A stretch of DNA of 64,000 nucleotides from Solenopsis invicta (taxonomy: Eukaryota > Arthropoda > Insecta > Hymenoptera > Formicidae). Within the stretch, counting starts at the first letter, position 1; each line of letters opens with the position of its first letter. A program made the translations under genes and the position numbers. This document shows, piece after piece, positions 44,720 through 56,576 of the stretch. The notes beneath the pieces are model-generated. The model was not told the origin of the DNA. It saw nothing but the letters and a program-made list of their open reading frames with translations, and ran no database searches. The DNA is taken from contig NC_052673.1 in assembly GCF_016802725.1 (NCBI RefSeq), positions 3,974,037-4,038,036 on the forward strand, in the 5' to 3' direction.

Positions 44720-45940
44720 GGGGCATTCTCCGTCAAAAGGGCCACCCCTGCTGCCCATTTCAATTTTTGAGATAAAATGTTCGAAAAGGGCTTAAAATTT
44801 TCTTTGAAATGTCTATTTTTCGATGCCGTTTGGCCTTTTGGAAAATTCAAAATGGCGGACCTAATATCACGGCTAGAATGAAAAAAGCCTTTGAAAAAAT
44901 ACATAATAACGTGAATAAATGTGCAAGATATGACGTAGCAGAGGTCTAATCCGTATGTGTAAGTATGTGAGTGTGTGTGTGGGAGGGAGGTGGGAGGAGG
45001 GGGGATACGCGCGCTCATACGCGTGCGTGTATAAATGAATCACATAAAAATCCTTGCTCAACATTGTCTGGCTATCAAGACATTTGCATACAAAATTTCG
45101 AATCATTTCATTATCCTTGTCCTGAAAAAGTACGTCACAAAAAACCTACGGTACAGAAAATATTGTTCTTTAAAAAACATTTTCTCCACAGAATAATAGT
45201 AAGATTACTTAAAATTACTTTGAAACTTATATTATCCCTCATAACATTTTTTACAATTGCAAATGTTGGCAACAGATTAGTTAGTAGAAAAACCGCAAAC
45301 AGAAAACATACTTTGTTATAGTCAATTATGGTAGCACACTTTTGTTAATATGCAATAATCTTGGTAAAATATATGACAAAGTGGTTAACAGTAAGCAAAT
45401 GTCGAACATATTGATGACAGACTGTTAACAAACGCCAAGCAGTTTTTTTATTGCAAATAGTGTTAGCAAACATTACGTAAAAATGCAGCAGCATCTGTTG
45501 ATCAAAATACATAAGATTGACAGTCGATAGCGAACAAGTCAATCGAATATATTGACGACATATTCACTGCATGAACCCAAAAGATCTATCTTTAAAGTCG
45601 TACACCTGCGAGTAGTACGCGGTATCGCCGCTAGATGGATGTGGCAGTGCTTATATCTCGTACATAAAAAACTACACATATGGAATAAAAGACACAGCAA
45701 TATTTTTTCATTTTTCAAATTTTCTCGTCTTGTTTTGGATTAGAGAACCTCATCACAATATATTTATTAGTCACAGAATTTATCGAGTTAATTAATTATA
45801 GTTTGCAATTCAGTCAATCAATAAGTTTTTTTATGTTAAATAGAATATTCAACTCACGTTTTTGTCTCTTCTTTATCGACTTTTACTTTTTCTACAATTA
45901 TTCCAATTATCTCTTACCTGTACCACATCCAAAATAAAAA

Positions 45941-47851
45941 ATGTCGGCTAAATCTCGTACAGATAGATGTACGAATAGATTCAAGAAACTTGAAAAAGGA
46001 CATTGTGGAAAAGATTTACGAGTGATACCAAAATTCATTCGGGACAAATTTCCTGAGATACCGACTAATTCTAAAATTTGTTGTGCATGTAGGAAAAAAA
46101 GTAGGACTGAATATGTTGATATGTCTTTAGATGAATCTAATGATTGTGTCACAAATATGGAATGTGATGGAAGCTCATTAACAATGGATATTGATAACTC
46201 AGAGATTTCTTATAATGAAGATAACATTCGATCACCTAGAGAAATTGAACTGGAAGAAATGCTTGATGGTCTTAAACAAAAATTTTCCACCTTGAAACAC
46301 AATGATCCTTTAAGGGTGCGAATTCTCACTATAGCTCCGTCGTATAGCTTGGAGTGTGAGAAAAATAGTAAAAAAATTTGGTGCATCACGATATTTAACA
46401 AAAAAATCTAAGGAATTGAAATTCAACCATGGCGTATTAGCTGATACTACTAAAAGAGTTGGGAAAGTTTTACCGCAAACTACCGTTGAAAAAGTAGTTG
46501 AGTTTTATAATAGTGATATAAACAGCAGGATAATGCCTGGAATGAAGAATGCCATTTCCTTAATAAATAATAATAAACGGATAATAGTGCAAAAACGTTT
46601 TTTACTATTAAATTTAAAAGAACTGCATGCCTTATTTAAAAAATCCAACCCAAAATATGATGTTAGCTTTAGTACATTTGCTAAACTTAGACCTAGAAAT
46701 TGCATACTCCCTGGGGCTTCTGGAACACATTCCGTTTGTGTTTGCACAATCCATGAAAATGTCAAGTTAATGATTGATGCAATTGATGTACGGAAACTAA
46801 CAGAAAATATAGACAAGCCACTTTCCAATTATAAAGATTGTTTGAATGAAATTATATGTAAGGAATCGAATCCTGATTGCTATCTTGATAAATGTGATCA
46901 ATGCCCAGGTACTACCGAGCTTTCTACAAAGCTTTTTAAACTATTGGACGATTCATGCATTTCCCATGTTCAATGTTCTTTATGGACCGGAACTGATCGA
47001 TCAACTCTATTAACGCAGCAGTTAAAAGTTGATGAGTTCATAAACGAGTTATGCAACAAATTACAATGTGAGCAACAATTCTGAAATCTCATTCATTTAT
47101 CGCCAAACAACAAATGCTTTTCATTTCAGAAAAAAAAGAGAATCTTTGTGAAGATGAAGTAATTGTCATGTTTGATTTTTCTGAAAACTATTCATATATT
47201 TGTCAAAATGCCTCACAAGCATTTCACTTCAACAATGATCAGTGTACTGTGTTTCCTGTTATTTACTATTATAAAGAAAATTCTGAATTGAAGCACAAGA
47301 GTAATGTATTTTTATTAGAGAGTTTGAAACACGATACCGCTGCCGTTTACACTGTACAAACATTATTAATTCCAGAGATTTTAAAAAATATCAAAAATCT
47401 TAAAAGACTATTATACATGACGGATGGGGCGAAACAGCATTTTAAAAATAAATTTCAGATTGCTAACTTAGTGCATCATAAACATGATTTCAATATTCAA
47501 GCAGAATGGCATTACAGTGCGACTGCTCACGGTAAAAGTGCTTATGATGGCATTGGTGCTACTTTCAAAAGAGAGGCATATAAAGCAAGTCTTGTTGCTA
47601 AACCACAGGATGCAATACTAACATCTCAAGTTCTTTTTAATTGCGCTAAAAAACATTTCAAGAACATAAAGATTTTTTATTTAAAAAAAACTGACCATGA
47701 GAAGGTAAAAAGAAAACTTAAGAAGAGATTTGAAACTGCACCGCCTGTACCGCAAATTCTTAAAAATCATGGGTTTATAGTTGTGGACGATAATAAAGTA
47801 CTAATCAAAAGGTATTCCAATGATACAAATGGAATACTATGGCAGTTATGA
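45941..47851 (+). pseudogene. Transposase of the long-TIR transposon, two frameshifts
   Basis: Start at 45941 (MSAKSRTDRCTNRF). The N-terminus has a zinc-finger-like CCACRKK. A frameshift near 46340-46400 leads to IVKKFGASRYLTKKSKEL, then LRPRNCILPGASGTHSVCVCTIHENVKLM and CYLDKCDQCPGT. A second shift near 47085 leads to the catalytic-looking part: VIVMFDFSENYSYICQNASQ with an Asp, LKHDTAAVYTVQ, LLYMTDGAKQHFKNK with an Asp, and AEWHYSATAHGKSAYDGIGATFKREA. I recognise this protein type as widespread in arthropod and cnidarian genomes, but I cannot name the superfamily with certainty; a Sola-like element is one possibility. About 635 residues. Only two defects were seen. Confidence 0.75.
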
Positions 47852-47942
47852 GAACAAAAGTAAGAAATATAGGATAAAAATAAAAAAATATTTCATGAAA
47901 CACCTACATATACAGACACACATACACGCACACACGTACACA

Positions 47943-48190
47943 CGTGAGAGGCAAGGGAACTCACGTAAATCAAGCACCCCAAATGTGAGAGGCAAGGGGA
48001 CTCAGGTAAATCAAGCACCTCGAATGTGAGAGGCAAGGGGACTCACGTAAATCAAGCACCCCGAATGTGAGAGGCAAGGGGACTCACGTAAATCAAGCAC
48101 TCCGAATGTGAGAGGCAAGGGGACTCACGTAAATCAAGCATCCCGAATGTGAGAGGCTAAGGGATTCGCGTAAATCAAGCATTTCAAACA
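47943..48190 (+). repeat. 41-bp minisatellite, six copies plus a decayed one
   Basis: Each unit contains GTGAGAGGCAAGGGGACTCA followed by CGTAAATCAAGCACCCCGAAT. Within a unit GTGAG and CTCAC can pair. The array starts about 90 bases after the transposase stop and ends about 50 bases before the right inverted repeat. The last unit is decayed. Confidence 0.95.
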
Positions 48191-48769
48191 TAAAAGTTAA
48201 AGTGACTAATATAGATCAACTATCTCAAAAAGAGGAATATAAGTATAGTATAAGTTTCAAAGTAATTTTAAGTAATCTTACTATTATTCTGTGGAGAAAA
48301 TGTTTTTTAAAGAACAATATTTTCTGTACCGTAGGTTTTTTGTGACGTACTTTTTCAGGACAAGGATAATGAAATGATTCGAAATTTTGTATGCAAATGT
48401 CTTGATAGCCAGACCATGTTGAGCAAGGATTTTTACGTGATTCATTTATACACGCACGCGTATCCGCCCTCCCCCCACCTCCCCCCCACACACACACACT
48501 CACACACACTCACACACTTACACATATGGATTAGACCTCTGCTACGTCATATCTTGCACATTTATTCACGTTATTATGTATTTTTTCAAAGGCTTTTTTC
48601 ATTCTAGCCGTGATATTAGGTCCGCCATTTTGAATTTTCCAAAAGGCCAAACGGCATCGAAAAATAGACATTTCAACGAAAATTTTAAGCCCTTTGCGAA
48701 CATTTTATCTCAAAAATTGGAATGGGCAGCAGGGGTGGCCTTTTTGACGGGGAATGCCCCATATATATA

Positions 48770-50103
48770 CGAGGTGTGTTCAAAAAGTATCGCGAATTTT
48801 ATGTTTTTTTCAAAAATTATTTATTTATTCATGAATATCTATTTTGTCCCCTTCAAAGTAATCCCCATGAGATATTATACACTTGTGCCAACGGTTTTTC
48901 CAATCTTCGAAGCACTTCAAAAAATCATTTTTTTTATCTTGTTCAGCTCCTCCTTCGATGCCGTCTTTATCTCGTCAAGCGTAGCGTAACGTCGTCCTTT
49001 CATGGGCGACGTTTTCATTCTCTTCAGTTTAGGGAACAAGAAAAAGTCACAGGGGGCCAGATCTGGGGAATACGGTGGCTGCGGCATCATTAGTGTGTTG
49101 TTTTTGGCCAAAAAGTCGCGCACAAGCAACGATGTGTGAGCAGGGGCGTTATCGTGGTGCAAAAGCCAATTTTTGTTCTTCCACAAATCCGGGCGTTTCT
49201 GGCGGATTGCTTCGCGCAAATTGCGCATAACTTGCAGGTAATATTCCTTATTGACCGTTCTACCCTGTGGCAAGAACTCATGATGCACCACGCCCCTGCA
49301 ATCGAAGAAAACTGTCAGCAAAACTTTCACATTCGACCGAACTTGGCGCGCTTTTTTCGGTCTTGGTTCGTGCGGCAGCTTCCATTAAGATGATTGAGCT
49401 TTGGTTTCCACGTCATAACCATAAACCCACGATTCGTCACCAGTTATGACCCTCTGGAGCAAATTTGGGTCGTCGCGGACAGAGTCCAACATCTCATTAG
49501 CAATGTTCATGCGATGCTGTTTTTGGTCGCAATTGAGCAATTTTGGTACGAATTTCGCGGCGACCCGTCTCATGCCCAAATCATTGATAAAAATCGAATG
49601 GCACGAGCCAATCGATATGTTTAGGTCCTCAGCAACTTCTCTAACGGTGATTCGACGATTGGCCAATACCATTTTCTCCACTTCATTAATTTTTTCGTCT
49701 GTTGTTGAAGTGCTCGGGCGTCCGGCACGCTCTTCGTCGTTCACATCTTCTCGGCCTACTGAGAACATTTTGTACCACCGATAAACGTTGCTTCGGTCCA
49801 AGGTAGCTTCTCCGTATGCCACAGTCAATATTCGGAATGCATCCGCGCACTTAATTTCGTTTTTCACACAAAATTTGATACAGGTTCTTTGATCCATTTT
49901 TTTGAATAGGTAAAAATCGAAGACGATCCAAAACACGTGCAAGCAAAGCAGCTGTCAACAATTAAGTGAACATTCAAAATGGCCGAGCTTGTCGGCATAA
50001 GTGAGAGACATGAGTACCAACATAACGCCACAAAAAGATCGAAATTCGAATATACGTAACCCGCGAAAATTCAAAATTCGCGATACTTTTTGAACACACC
50101 TCG
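48770..50103 (-). mobile_element. mariner, copy 1 of a pair
   Basis: TA at 48768-48769 and 50104-50105. The inverted ends are CGAGGTGTGTTCAAAAAGTA. Size is 1334 bp. It inserted in the AT tract next to the right end of the long-TIR transposon, ten bases away. It is nearly identical to the mariner at 61490-62811. Confidence 0.95.
48870..49896 (-). pseudogene. mariner transposase, copy 1
   Basis: Starts at 49896 (MDQRTCIKFCVKNEIKCADA), after a longer but unrelated open extension. The helix-turn-helix part includes VYRWYKMFSVGREDVNDEERAGRPSTS. VITGDESWVYGYDVETKAQSS carries the first Asp, and the next codon is a stop where the sister copy has Gln. After it come LLHHDNAPAHTSLLV with the second Asp and YSPDLAPCDFFLFPKL with the third. 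Relative to the sister copy there are four extra codons (MKTS) and a one-base shift in a T run near the C-terminus. Confidence 0.92.
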
Positions 50104-50125
50104 TATATATATATATATATATATA

Positions 50126-50420
50126 TTCCAGTCTTGAGGCTTTCGTGGCCATTGCTATTGTTAACCGAGAGGGTTTCCGAATGGATGCCACGTGCGTGTT
50201 GGGCACTTTGCCCACGTTTCGCAAACATTGCAGCTTGCATCATCAGGGCTGAGAGCTCCGATATTGAGCTCCCTTCGGTTGTGGTGATCCTTATATATCC
50301 CCGTTGCACCCGATGGGGGTTGGGGTGGGGAGTTTGACTTTGTCAGCCAATCGGAGCGTTTTGATTGACCGGCCGGTCAATTAAAAAACCCGGGAGAACG
50401 GTTTGCCAAACAAGGTCGTT
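50126..50420 (-). repeat. Fragment of a ribozyme-carrying (probably Penelope-like) repeat
   Basis: The block starts right after an AT tract and contains the hammerhead core described next. GC content is higher than its surroundings. No protein remnant is present. Confidence 0.45.
50214..50275 (-). ncRNA. Hammerhead ribozyme-like motif with canonical core
   Basis: On the minus strand CTGATGA (50246 to 50240) is followed by a GCAA...TTGC stem (50238 to 50221) and GAAAC (50220 to 50216). Upstream on the same strand a GAGCTC...GAGCTC hairpin (about 50271 to 50252) could be stem I. The conserved core CUGAUGA-stem-GAAA is complete. A GUC cleavage triplet in the expected place before stem I is not evident, so activity is uncertain. 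Similar motifs are known from terminal repeats of Penelope-like elements. Confidence 0.6.
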
Positions 50421-50619
50421 ACATAAAAAGCAACGGCAAATAATTAGATAAAAAAATGTGTACAATTTTCTTTTAAAATATAACTTAAATTTATTTAAAA
50501 AATATGGATTATTTATTTGTGTACTGTGTAATTATTATTACTAATTATACATTGTTTATATAATTTTATTAAGTCTCAATTATAAAATTTATTATATAAT
50601 TTTAGTAAGTCTCAATTAT

Positions 50620-51205
50620 AAAAAGTATAGTGTAATAAGGAGAGTAATTTTGGGCCTCGCGCGTAATCAATCGTTATATAAGGCAAAATATCCATCCAGA
50701 TAAAAGAAAATTTTGTAACTAGTTTTATTTCAAGACCTCATAATTTTAAGATATCGCAAGAATTGTGATTTTTCATTTTTTTTTCACCGTTAAATCTAAA
50801 TTAACATTTATAATACAAAAATATTTATGATTATAAAGGGTATCCCATATAGATAAATTCTAATTTTTTTGTCGTTTTTTATTACAAATTCTGTTTTAAA
50901 AAAAAATCTAGAATTTTTGAAATCCCATTTTCTTTTGATCTACAAATTAGCCCTTTTTAAAAAATTTGTAGATAAGTCACATGACATATTATATTCGATT
51001 TTCTTTTTATATTTCTTAATTTGGTGGAACGTAAAAAAAATAAAAACCAATTTTTAAAAATATTTTTCCGGTTTTAAGTGCATTCAGTTGACCTGTATAG
51101 TAAGTTGTTTTTAAATTTTATTACCTCTTATCACACATCTGCAAATAGTTATATAAAACTATAATATTATAGAGTTCACGTAATTTAAACTAGGTATGAG
51201 ATTTC
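50620..51205 (+). repeat. Unclassified AT-rich repeat, intact (empty-site) copy
   Basis: Its reverse complement matches 56574-56902 joined to 59446-59690 over its full length (GTAATAAGGAGAGTAAT at one end, ACACATCTGCAAA and CACGTAATTTA at the other). It shows how the locus looks without the DD41D transposon. No coding sequence. Confidence 0.85.
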
Positions 51206-52336
51206 AATGTTTTTCAGTCAAAAAAATTAATTTTTTTTATTTAATAAATGTGTGAAAAATACTAAAAATAAATAAATCTCATTTGAAACTAAATACAAAT
51301 TAAAAGTAGTAAGCTTAAGATTATGAACAAATTCCAAGAGTAAATGTTACACCAAATACACTATACTATTATAGTTAAATTGTATATTGTTAATGCAGAA
51401 TTTTTGTTTCAATCTAGTTCACATATTTGTTAGAGTGGCTGTAGAAATATTTATTGGTGAGAGAGATAGAAATTAAGTCGACATAGAATTGCAATTGCTA
51501 CTTGAAATTTAGCGCGCTCGGAAGCATTAAACTTTTCAATGTTGAACAAGTTAATCCTATGATGAACAACGACAGTGATGAGGAATGACACATTTCTATT
51601 TACATAATAACAATTAAATAAATACATTATGTTCGCGAAATGTAATAACGGGTTGATAGGAAATAAATCGATATCAGATGCTGATATCGTGTGTCAGTAT
51701 CTATCGTTATTTTTGGCAATTTAGGTTTGACACAGAGGCTCGTGCGAAGAACTGACAGAGACCTTTGAGAGCTCATAACGTAAACATAAATCTATACATT
51801 CCGCCAGTCAAATTGTGAGACTCAATAAACGATTCAAATACGTATCCACCTGAATCGAATTACTGCGTTGTCTTCTTGATTTTAACTACAAATCCAGTCG
51901 GAGTAATCTTTAAAAGAAAAGTTCGCCATTAAACGGAGCGAAAGGAGCGAAAGAAGAACGCGCGAGAATAGAGAAGAAAGCAAACATCCGTATACGGATA
52001 TGACTGCTTAGGAAGCTAACTATCATTCTCTGTTAAGCACGCTATGTGCCATGGATTTTTGCTTTTATTTCTTTATTTGCATAAGTATACTTTTAAGAAG
52101 TAAATTGAAAGAAACTTATCAATATGAAACAAATTCAAAGTTTTTCATCTACGAAGGTTAAACAACTTTGTAGATTAAAAATCTTAACTCTCTTGCTGTT
52201 ATGTTAGCATATGATAAATTTATCACTTGTGTTATGTGCTTAATAAAGTTAAAAATTGATATATATTTGAAGAAAATCAAAGAAATGCTAAAATCAGTTA
52301 AATTATTTTTACTAACTGAAAAAAATTGAAATCTTT
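51206..52336. other. Non-coding intron sequence
   Basis: No gene was found. TGTTAGAGTGGC at 51429 with CAATAAACG near 51828 and ACTACA at 51890 could be a solo LTR, but the flanks show no duplication, so I leave it undecided. Confidence 0.35.
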
Positions 52337-53446
52337 GTTACGTCTGCCTGGTTTAGAAACCAGCGGCGTAATTGGTTCTCGGGTTTTTTTTGGCCGCTGT
52401 CACCAGTTGTTACTTGAAATAAGAGTTATCTTCATTTAATTAACAAGACTTTTATCAGGATAATGTATTGAATAAGTTTCAGGAAGTGAGAAAATATAAT
52501 TTTTGAAAGAGAGGGATTTCCCTAGTTAGGTGAGGAAATGAGGGCGTTGCGGTGATTGTGTGTAATGAAAGAGTGTGTGTTTCGACAGAGGCTTCTTTGC
52601 ACATATGTACATGAGAGTGGACCGCGTCGGCATCCACGGAGAAACAAAAATGTCCAGAGAGTTTGCTCGCCTTCTTTTTCCGGGCAACGGAGCCCGCTTT
52701 AAACGTCGAGTTGGCGAGAATATTTTTGCGTCTATGGTCGGTGTCAAATATTTTCATGGTGGAGATGGGGAAACGCAGTGGACGGGTCAAAATGGTTAAT
52801 GAATTTAGACTGAAGTATTAATTTGATTTTAAGATTCTGAGTGAGTGTTTTATGGATCTTCTCCGAGACCACTTGTATTTAATTTCATTAATGAGTTATA
52901 AAATTTTAGTAATTTAAATTTTTAACGTTGGAAGAAGAGTGGTCAGGATTTCGCTATCCTAGCGACTAAAAAGCGCTTGTCCTGATTTTTGAATATGTGA
53001 ATGGTTTAGACAGGAAGATGATCAAGATTTTGCTATCCTAATGATGGTTAGGAAGCGCTTGTCTTGATTTTATTTTTAAGTGGAGAGAGAAAGTAGAGAG
53101 GTTTTTTTATTTTGTGTAGGATTTTTAGAAAATAAATTGTTTCGGAAGAATAAATCTGGAGAGAATAAGATTTCAGAAAAATAAATTTAGATAATATTAA
53201 ATTTTAGAGAAACTAATTTCAGAAAAATAAATTCATTGAAATATAAATATTTAAAGAAAAAAATAATTTCTTGGAAATGATTTGGTCTCGCCAAAGCACC
53301 ATAATTTAAAAATAAGTAACCCGCCCGTGATCCAACAAATGATCTTTGGAAGTCGCTCTAGGTTCGCGCTTTACCGATCATCAACTCGATCTGACTACTA
53401 GAGCTCCTGATTCGCTCCTATTTATACCGACTGCTTATAAATGATA
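52337..53446. other. Non-coding block starting TGTTACGTCTG, with a duplicated 50-base hairpin unit
   Basis: The first eleven bases match the starts of LTR-like sequences at 33102 (plus) and 56574 (minus). At 52942-52990 and 53020-53070 two diverged copies of a unit with GCTATCCTA and AAGCGCTTGTCYTGATTTT occur. Each can fold back (TCAGGAT with GTCCTGA). Otherwise no features. Confidence 0.4.
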
Positions 53447-53700
53447 AAGTCCCTAGAAGTAGAGAGTCTGGACATCTGCCCCTAAAATGTCGGTGATGAA
53501 TATGTCAGTGTATGTACGTGAGTTTCATGTGTGTGTATGTTTATCATTGTGTGCACTTGAACGTGTTGTATGCTGTTATTGCATTGGCTAAAGAGGATTA
53601 AACAGAGATCCGTATTGGTGCTGCCATTCTAGGTGCACAATCACGTTCATCCAATCACGTGGAACCCCGAGATGTCCAGACTCTCTACTTCTAGGGACTC
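53447..53700. mobile_element. 254-bp MITE with TA duplication
   Basis: TA at 53445-53446 and 53701-53702. Inverted ends of 32 bases or more contain AGTCCCTAGAAGTAGAGAGT and CTGGACATC, identical after the first base. Non-coding. Confidence 0.9.
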
Positions 53701-53702
53701 TA

Positions 53703-54007
53703 ATAAATGAGGTGTACTGCAGGAGGGATTTCCCGATTTCTGTCAGTTTTTTATAATGGGGTAAGCCCTATCACATCTCTTCACGACCGCGCGGCTCGCG
53801 CCTTAGTTCTCGCTTGTGGAAACTTCTAGGCGCTCGCGGGGATCGCGAGACGCGGGGCGACGCGTACAATTCTAGAATTCATTTCTAATACTTTGAACTT
53901 TAATATAAATTACAATTTTTAAGAGTTTTTTATTTTATGTATGCGGCACTATAGTATTTTGCATGTAGAATCGTTACATCATCAAAAAGCTAAAGTTTTA
54001 TTAAGTG
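53703..54007. other. Non-coding intron sequence
   Basis: A GC-rich stretch of about 100 bases near 53780-53870 (many CGCG) stands out. No gene seen. Confidence 0.35.
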
Positions 54008-54009
54008 TA

Positions 54010-55267
54010 CAAAAAAGTTCTGAGCTTTAGATTTTGTACAACCTATCTAACTACTATTTAAATTTTATTTATCTTCCCGCCCTTTTGCGGTTTTAAAGCG
54101 TTAACATTTGGTATTCTCAAATGCTATAAAGTTTGCCGTTTAATGCGCATAACCTTAAAAATTAGTATTGTGTACGATGGCAATAACAAAAGAGCATATT
54201 CAATTTTCTATCTACTTTGCGTTTTATCTAAAGAAAAATGCTGCTGAAGCAACTGAAAGGATTTGTGCTGCATATAGAGATGATGCTGTAGGCCATGCTA
54301 CGTGTAAAAGATAGTATCAAAAATTTCGTCAAAGGAATTTCAGTCTTGAAAATAAACCGCGTGCTGGACACCATCAAAAAATTGAAACGGCCGAATTGCA
54401 AGCATTGCTGGATATAAACTCTACGCAAACTGAAAAGAAGCTTGAGAACAGCTTGGTGTTACGCAGCAAGCCATTTCCGTATGTTTACATGCAATGGGAA
54501 AAATTCAGAAGGAAGGCAGATGGGTTCCGCATAAATTATCCAAAGACAACAAAAATCGACGGCGTGACACTGCACTCACTTTGCTTTCAAAGTTCCAGAA
54601 AAAAGATTTTCCGCACAAAATTATTACAGGCAATGAAAAGTGGATTCTTTATAATAAGCTTAAACGTAGAAAATTATGGGTTGACCCTAGTCAACTTTTG
54701 ACATCGACGCCAAAGTCCAATATTCACGCCAAGAAGATTTGCTCTATATCTGGTGGGATTGGAAAGGTGTGCCGTATTACGAATTGTTACAATTGGATGA
54801 AACAATCATGGCAGACCGCTACCAACAACAATTAACCAATTTGAACGATGAATTAAAAAAAAAAAGGTCGTTTGCTAGCCAAGGAATTCGTAAAGTGATT
54901 CTGCTTCATGACAATGTCCAACCATATGTTGCAAAAGCGACTCAGGACTACATTTTTGCGATATGCTGGAAACTTCTCCCGCACGCGACGTATAGCCCAG
55001 ACATGGCGCCTTCCAATTACCACTTATTCCGGTCGCTGCAGCATTACTTGGCTGATACACATTTTGTAGAAATTAAAGAGATACGAAAATGCATTGATGA
55101 CTTTATTGCTTCAAAACCGGTGAACTTCTATCGTCAAGGAATTCGCAATCTACCCGAAAAATGGCAAAAGGTCATTGATAAAAACAGGGAATATTTCGCT
55201 GATTAAAATTTTTTGGTATATTTTTGAATAAAAATTGAATTTTACAAAAAAAGCTCAGAACTTTTTG
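54010..55267 (+). mobile_element. mariner (plus strand), decayed
   Basis: TA at 54008-54009 and 55268-55269. The inverted ends are CAAAAAAGTTCTGAGCTTT and the complement of CAAAAAGTTCTGAGCTTTTT. Size is 1258 bp. It is different from the other mariners here. Confidence 0.92.
54177..55206 (+). pseudogene. mariner transposase, decayed
   Basis: Start at 54177 (MAITKEHIQFSIYFAFYLKK). A stop follows in the helix-turn-helix region at about 54313. After shifts come GRWVPHKLSKDN, FPHKIITGNEKWILYNKLKRRKLWVDPSQ (the usual GDE is GNE, so the first Asp is lost), MLYIWWDWKGVPYYELLQLDETI and KVILLHDNVQPYVAK with the second Asp. YSPDMAPSNYHLFRSL follows, with Asn in place of the third Asp. The last 155 residues are open to the stop at 55206. 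Confidence 0.9.
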
Positions 55268-55859
55268 TATATCTAATAATACTGCTTTTATATAAATGTA
55301 ATTTTTATTTGCTCCAAATGTTTAGATATTTTTAAAGCTCTTAATTTTAAGGGCGTTATTTTGGTTTCGCGAGGACGTTGCAGTAGCGGAGTGCGCGCAT
55401 TATAAGATTGCAAGTTGAAACTTACAAATTTGTTATTGCTACTATATGTAAGTTATCTTTTTTTGTGCTTGAAATACATATATAAGGAATCGGCGCGCGC
55501 GAATGTTGCGTGACGCCAGCGAGAGCCGCGAGGTGTGGGGAAAGTGCGTGCGTGTACCGCGAGACGAATTTCTTAAATTCCGCGTATAATAGTCAATTTA
55601 ATATAATTTTTATTGCATAGTATATGATCTCAATTTAACGTGTACGGCGCGATAGCAGCCAATACACACAATCATCATGCGATCTTGAATTTACTATTTT
55701 ATTGTTATTTATATTTTTAAATATAGTTAAATATATTTTTAAATATAGGAGTATTATAAAAAATAAACGGTTACGCGTAGTTGTTTTGGTTTTAATTATT
55801 GTTTGTGAATGGTTGGATCGGTCGTGAATTCGATCTTGAAATATAAATTTGGTAACCAA
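55268..55859. other. Non-coding intron sequence
   Basis: Contains a GC-rich stretch near 55490-55570. No gene or repeat end was recognised. Confidence 0.35.
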
Positions 55860-56576
55860 GGAATGGATACGTCATAAATGACTTTGACTCGAATACAATT
55901 TATTGAATTTTTCGAATAAGAGGCGGACCTGCTCTGACGACGTACGCGCCTGAGTTCCTATGCCGCGTCAGTCTGGTTTTGATCGATTCTGCGTCCTTTG
56001 CGTTAATGACGACTCTGGCTCTTTGTTCTCTCCGGAAATGCACCTCTCGTCAAGATATAAGTTGTTTGGGATAGATTCACCGGAGTCGTGAAGTAATTCT
56101 ATCTCACTTCCACAAGCACAGAGTCACTCAATACGATTCGAATGATTTCGAATAACAAGTGTCTGGTACACAGAACGATGCTTTCGGTTCGGAAGCTATT
56201 CGCAATCTGAGGATCGACGAGTAGAACAGAGCGACAGCTCGCCGGTCGGAAAACGAAAAGACATACTAGTCTGTCAACAATGCGGACATTGAACAGCCTT
56301 GGTTTTTATACATAAGATATTGCGCCACGGTCGTAAGCCAAGCAAGCAAAATTAAATACCATTTAAATTTAAATATATGGTTCTTAAACAATTATAATAA
56401 ATTCTGATTTGAAAATGCCAACTGAATTGAATTTATTTTTATATTTTGAATTTTTTGTTATAATTGCCCCCCCCCGCCCTTTTTTTTTTAATTAGCCGTA
56501 TTGAAAATTATATTGACGCATGTATACGAATGGCGCGAAAAAATAAAGATATTTTTGGGCGTCAGACGTAACATCT
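55860..56576 (-). repeat. LTR-like block starting TGTTACGTCTG, minus orientation
   Basis: Read on the minus strand from 56576: TGTTACGTCTGACG, a TATA-like TATGTATAAAAACC near 56315, then CAATAAATTG near 55903 as a possible poly(A) signal. It interrupts or borders the repeat whose empty copy is at 50620-51205. The far end is uncertain and no target duplication was established. Confidence 0.45.

Larger units (their letters stand above)
44720..48760 (+). mobile_element. DNA transposon with about 520-bp terminal inverted repeats, family uncertain
   Basis: Inverted repeats run 44720-45237 and 48240-48760, starting GGGGCATTCTCCGTCAAAAG at the left and ending with the complement of GGGGCATTCCCCGTCAAAAA at the right. 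The flanks are AT repeats on both sides, so the exact duplication (perhaps ATAT) cannot be read. The arms even share the place of a GTGTGT/ACACAC microsatellite. The interior carries a single transposase and, before the right arm, a 41-bp minisatellite. The arms are nearly identical, so the copy is young. Confidence 0.9.

Noticed and set aside
47943..48190. CRISPR-like array of repeats
   Set aside because: Repeats are contiguous 41-bp units without variable spacers, in a eukaryotic transposon. It is a minisatellite.
51429..51890. Solo LTR (TGTTAG to ACTACA)
   Set aside because: TG/CA ends and an AATAAA are present, but the 5-bp flanks differ and no second copy was found in the window.
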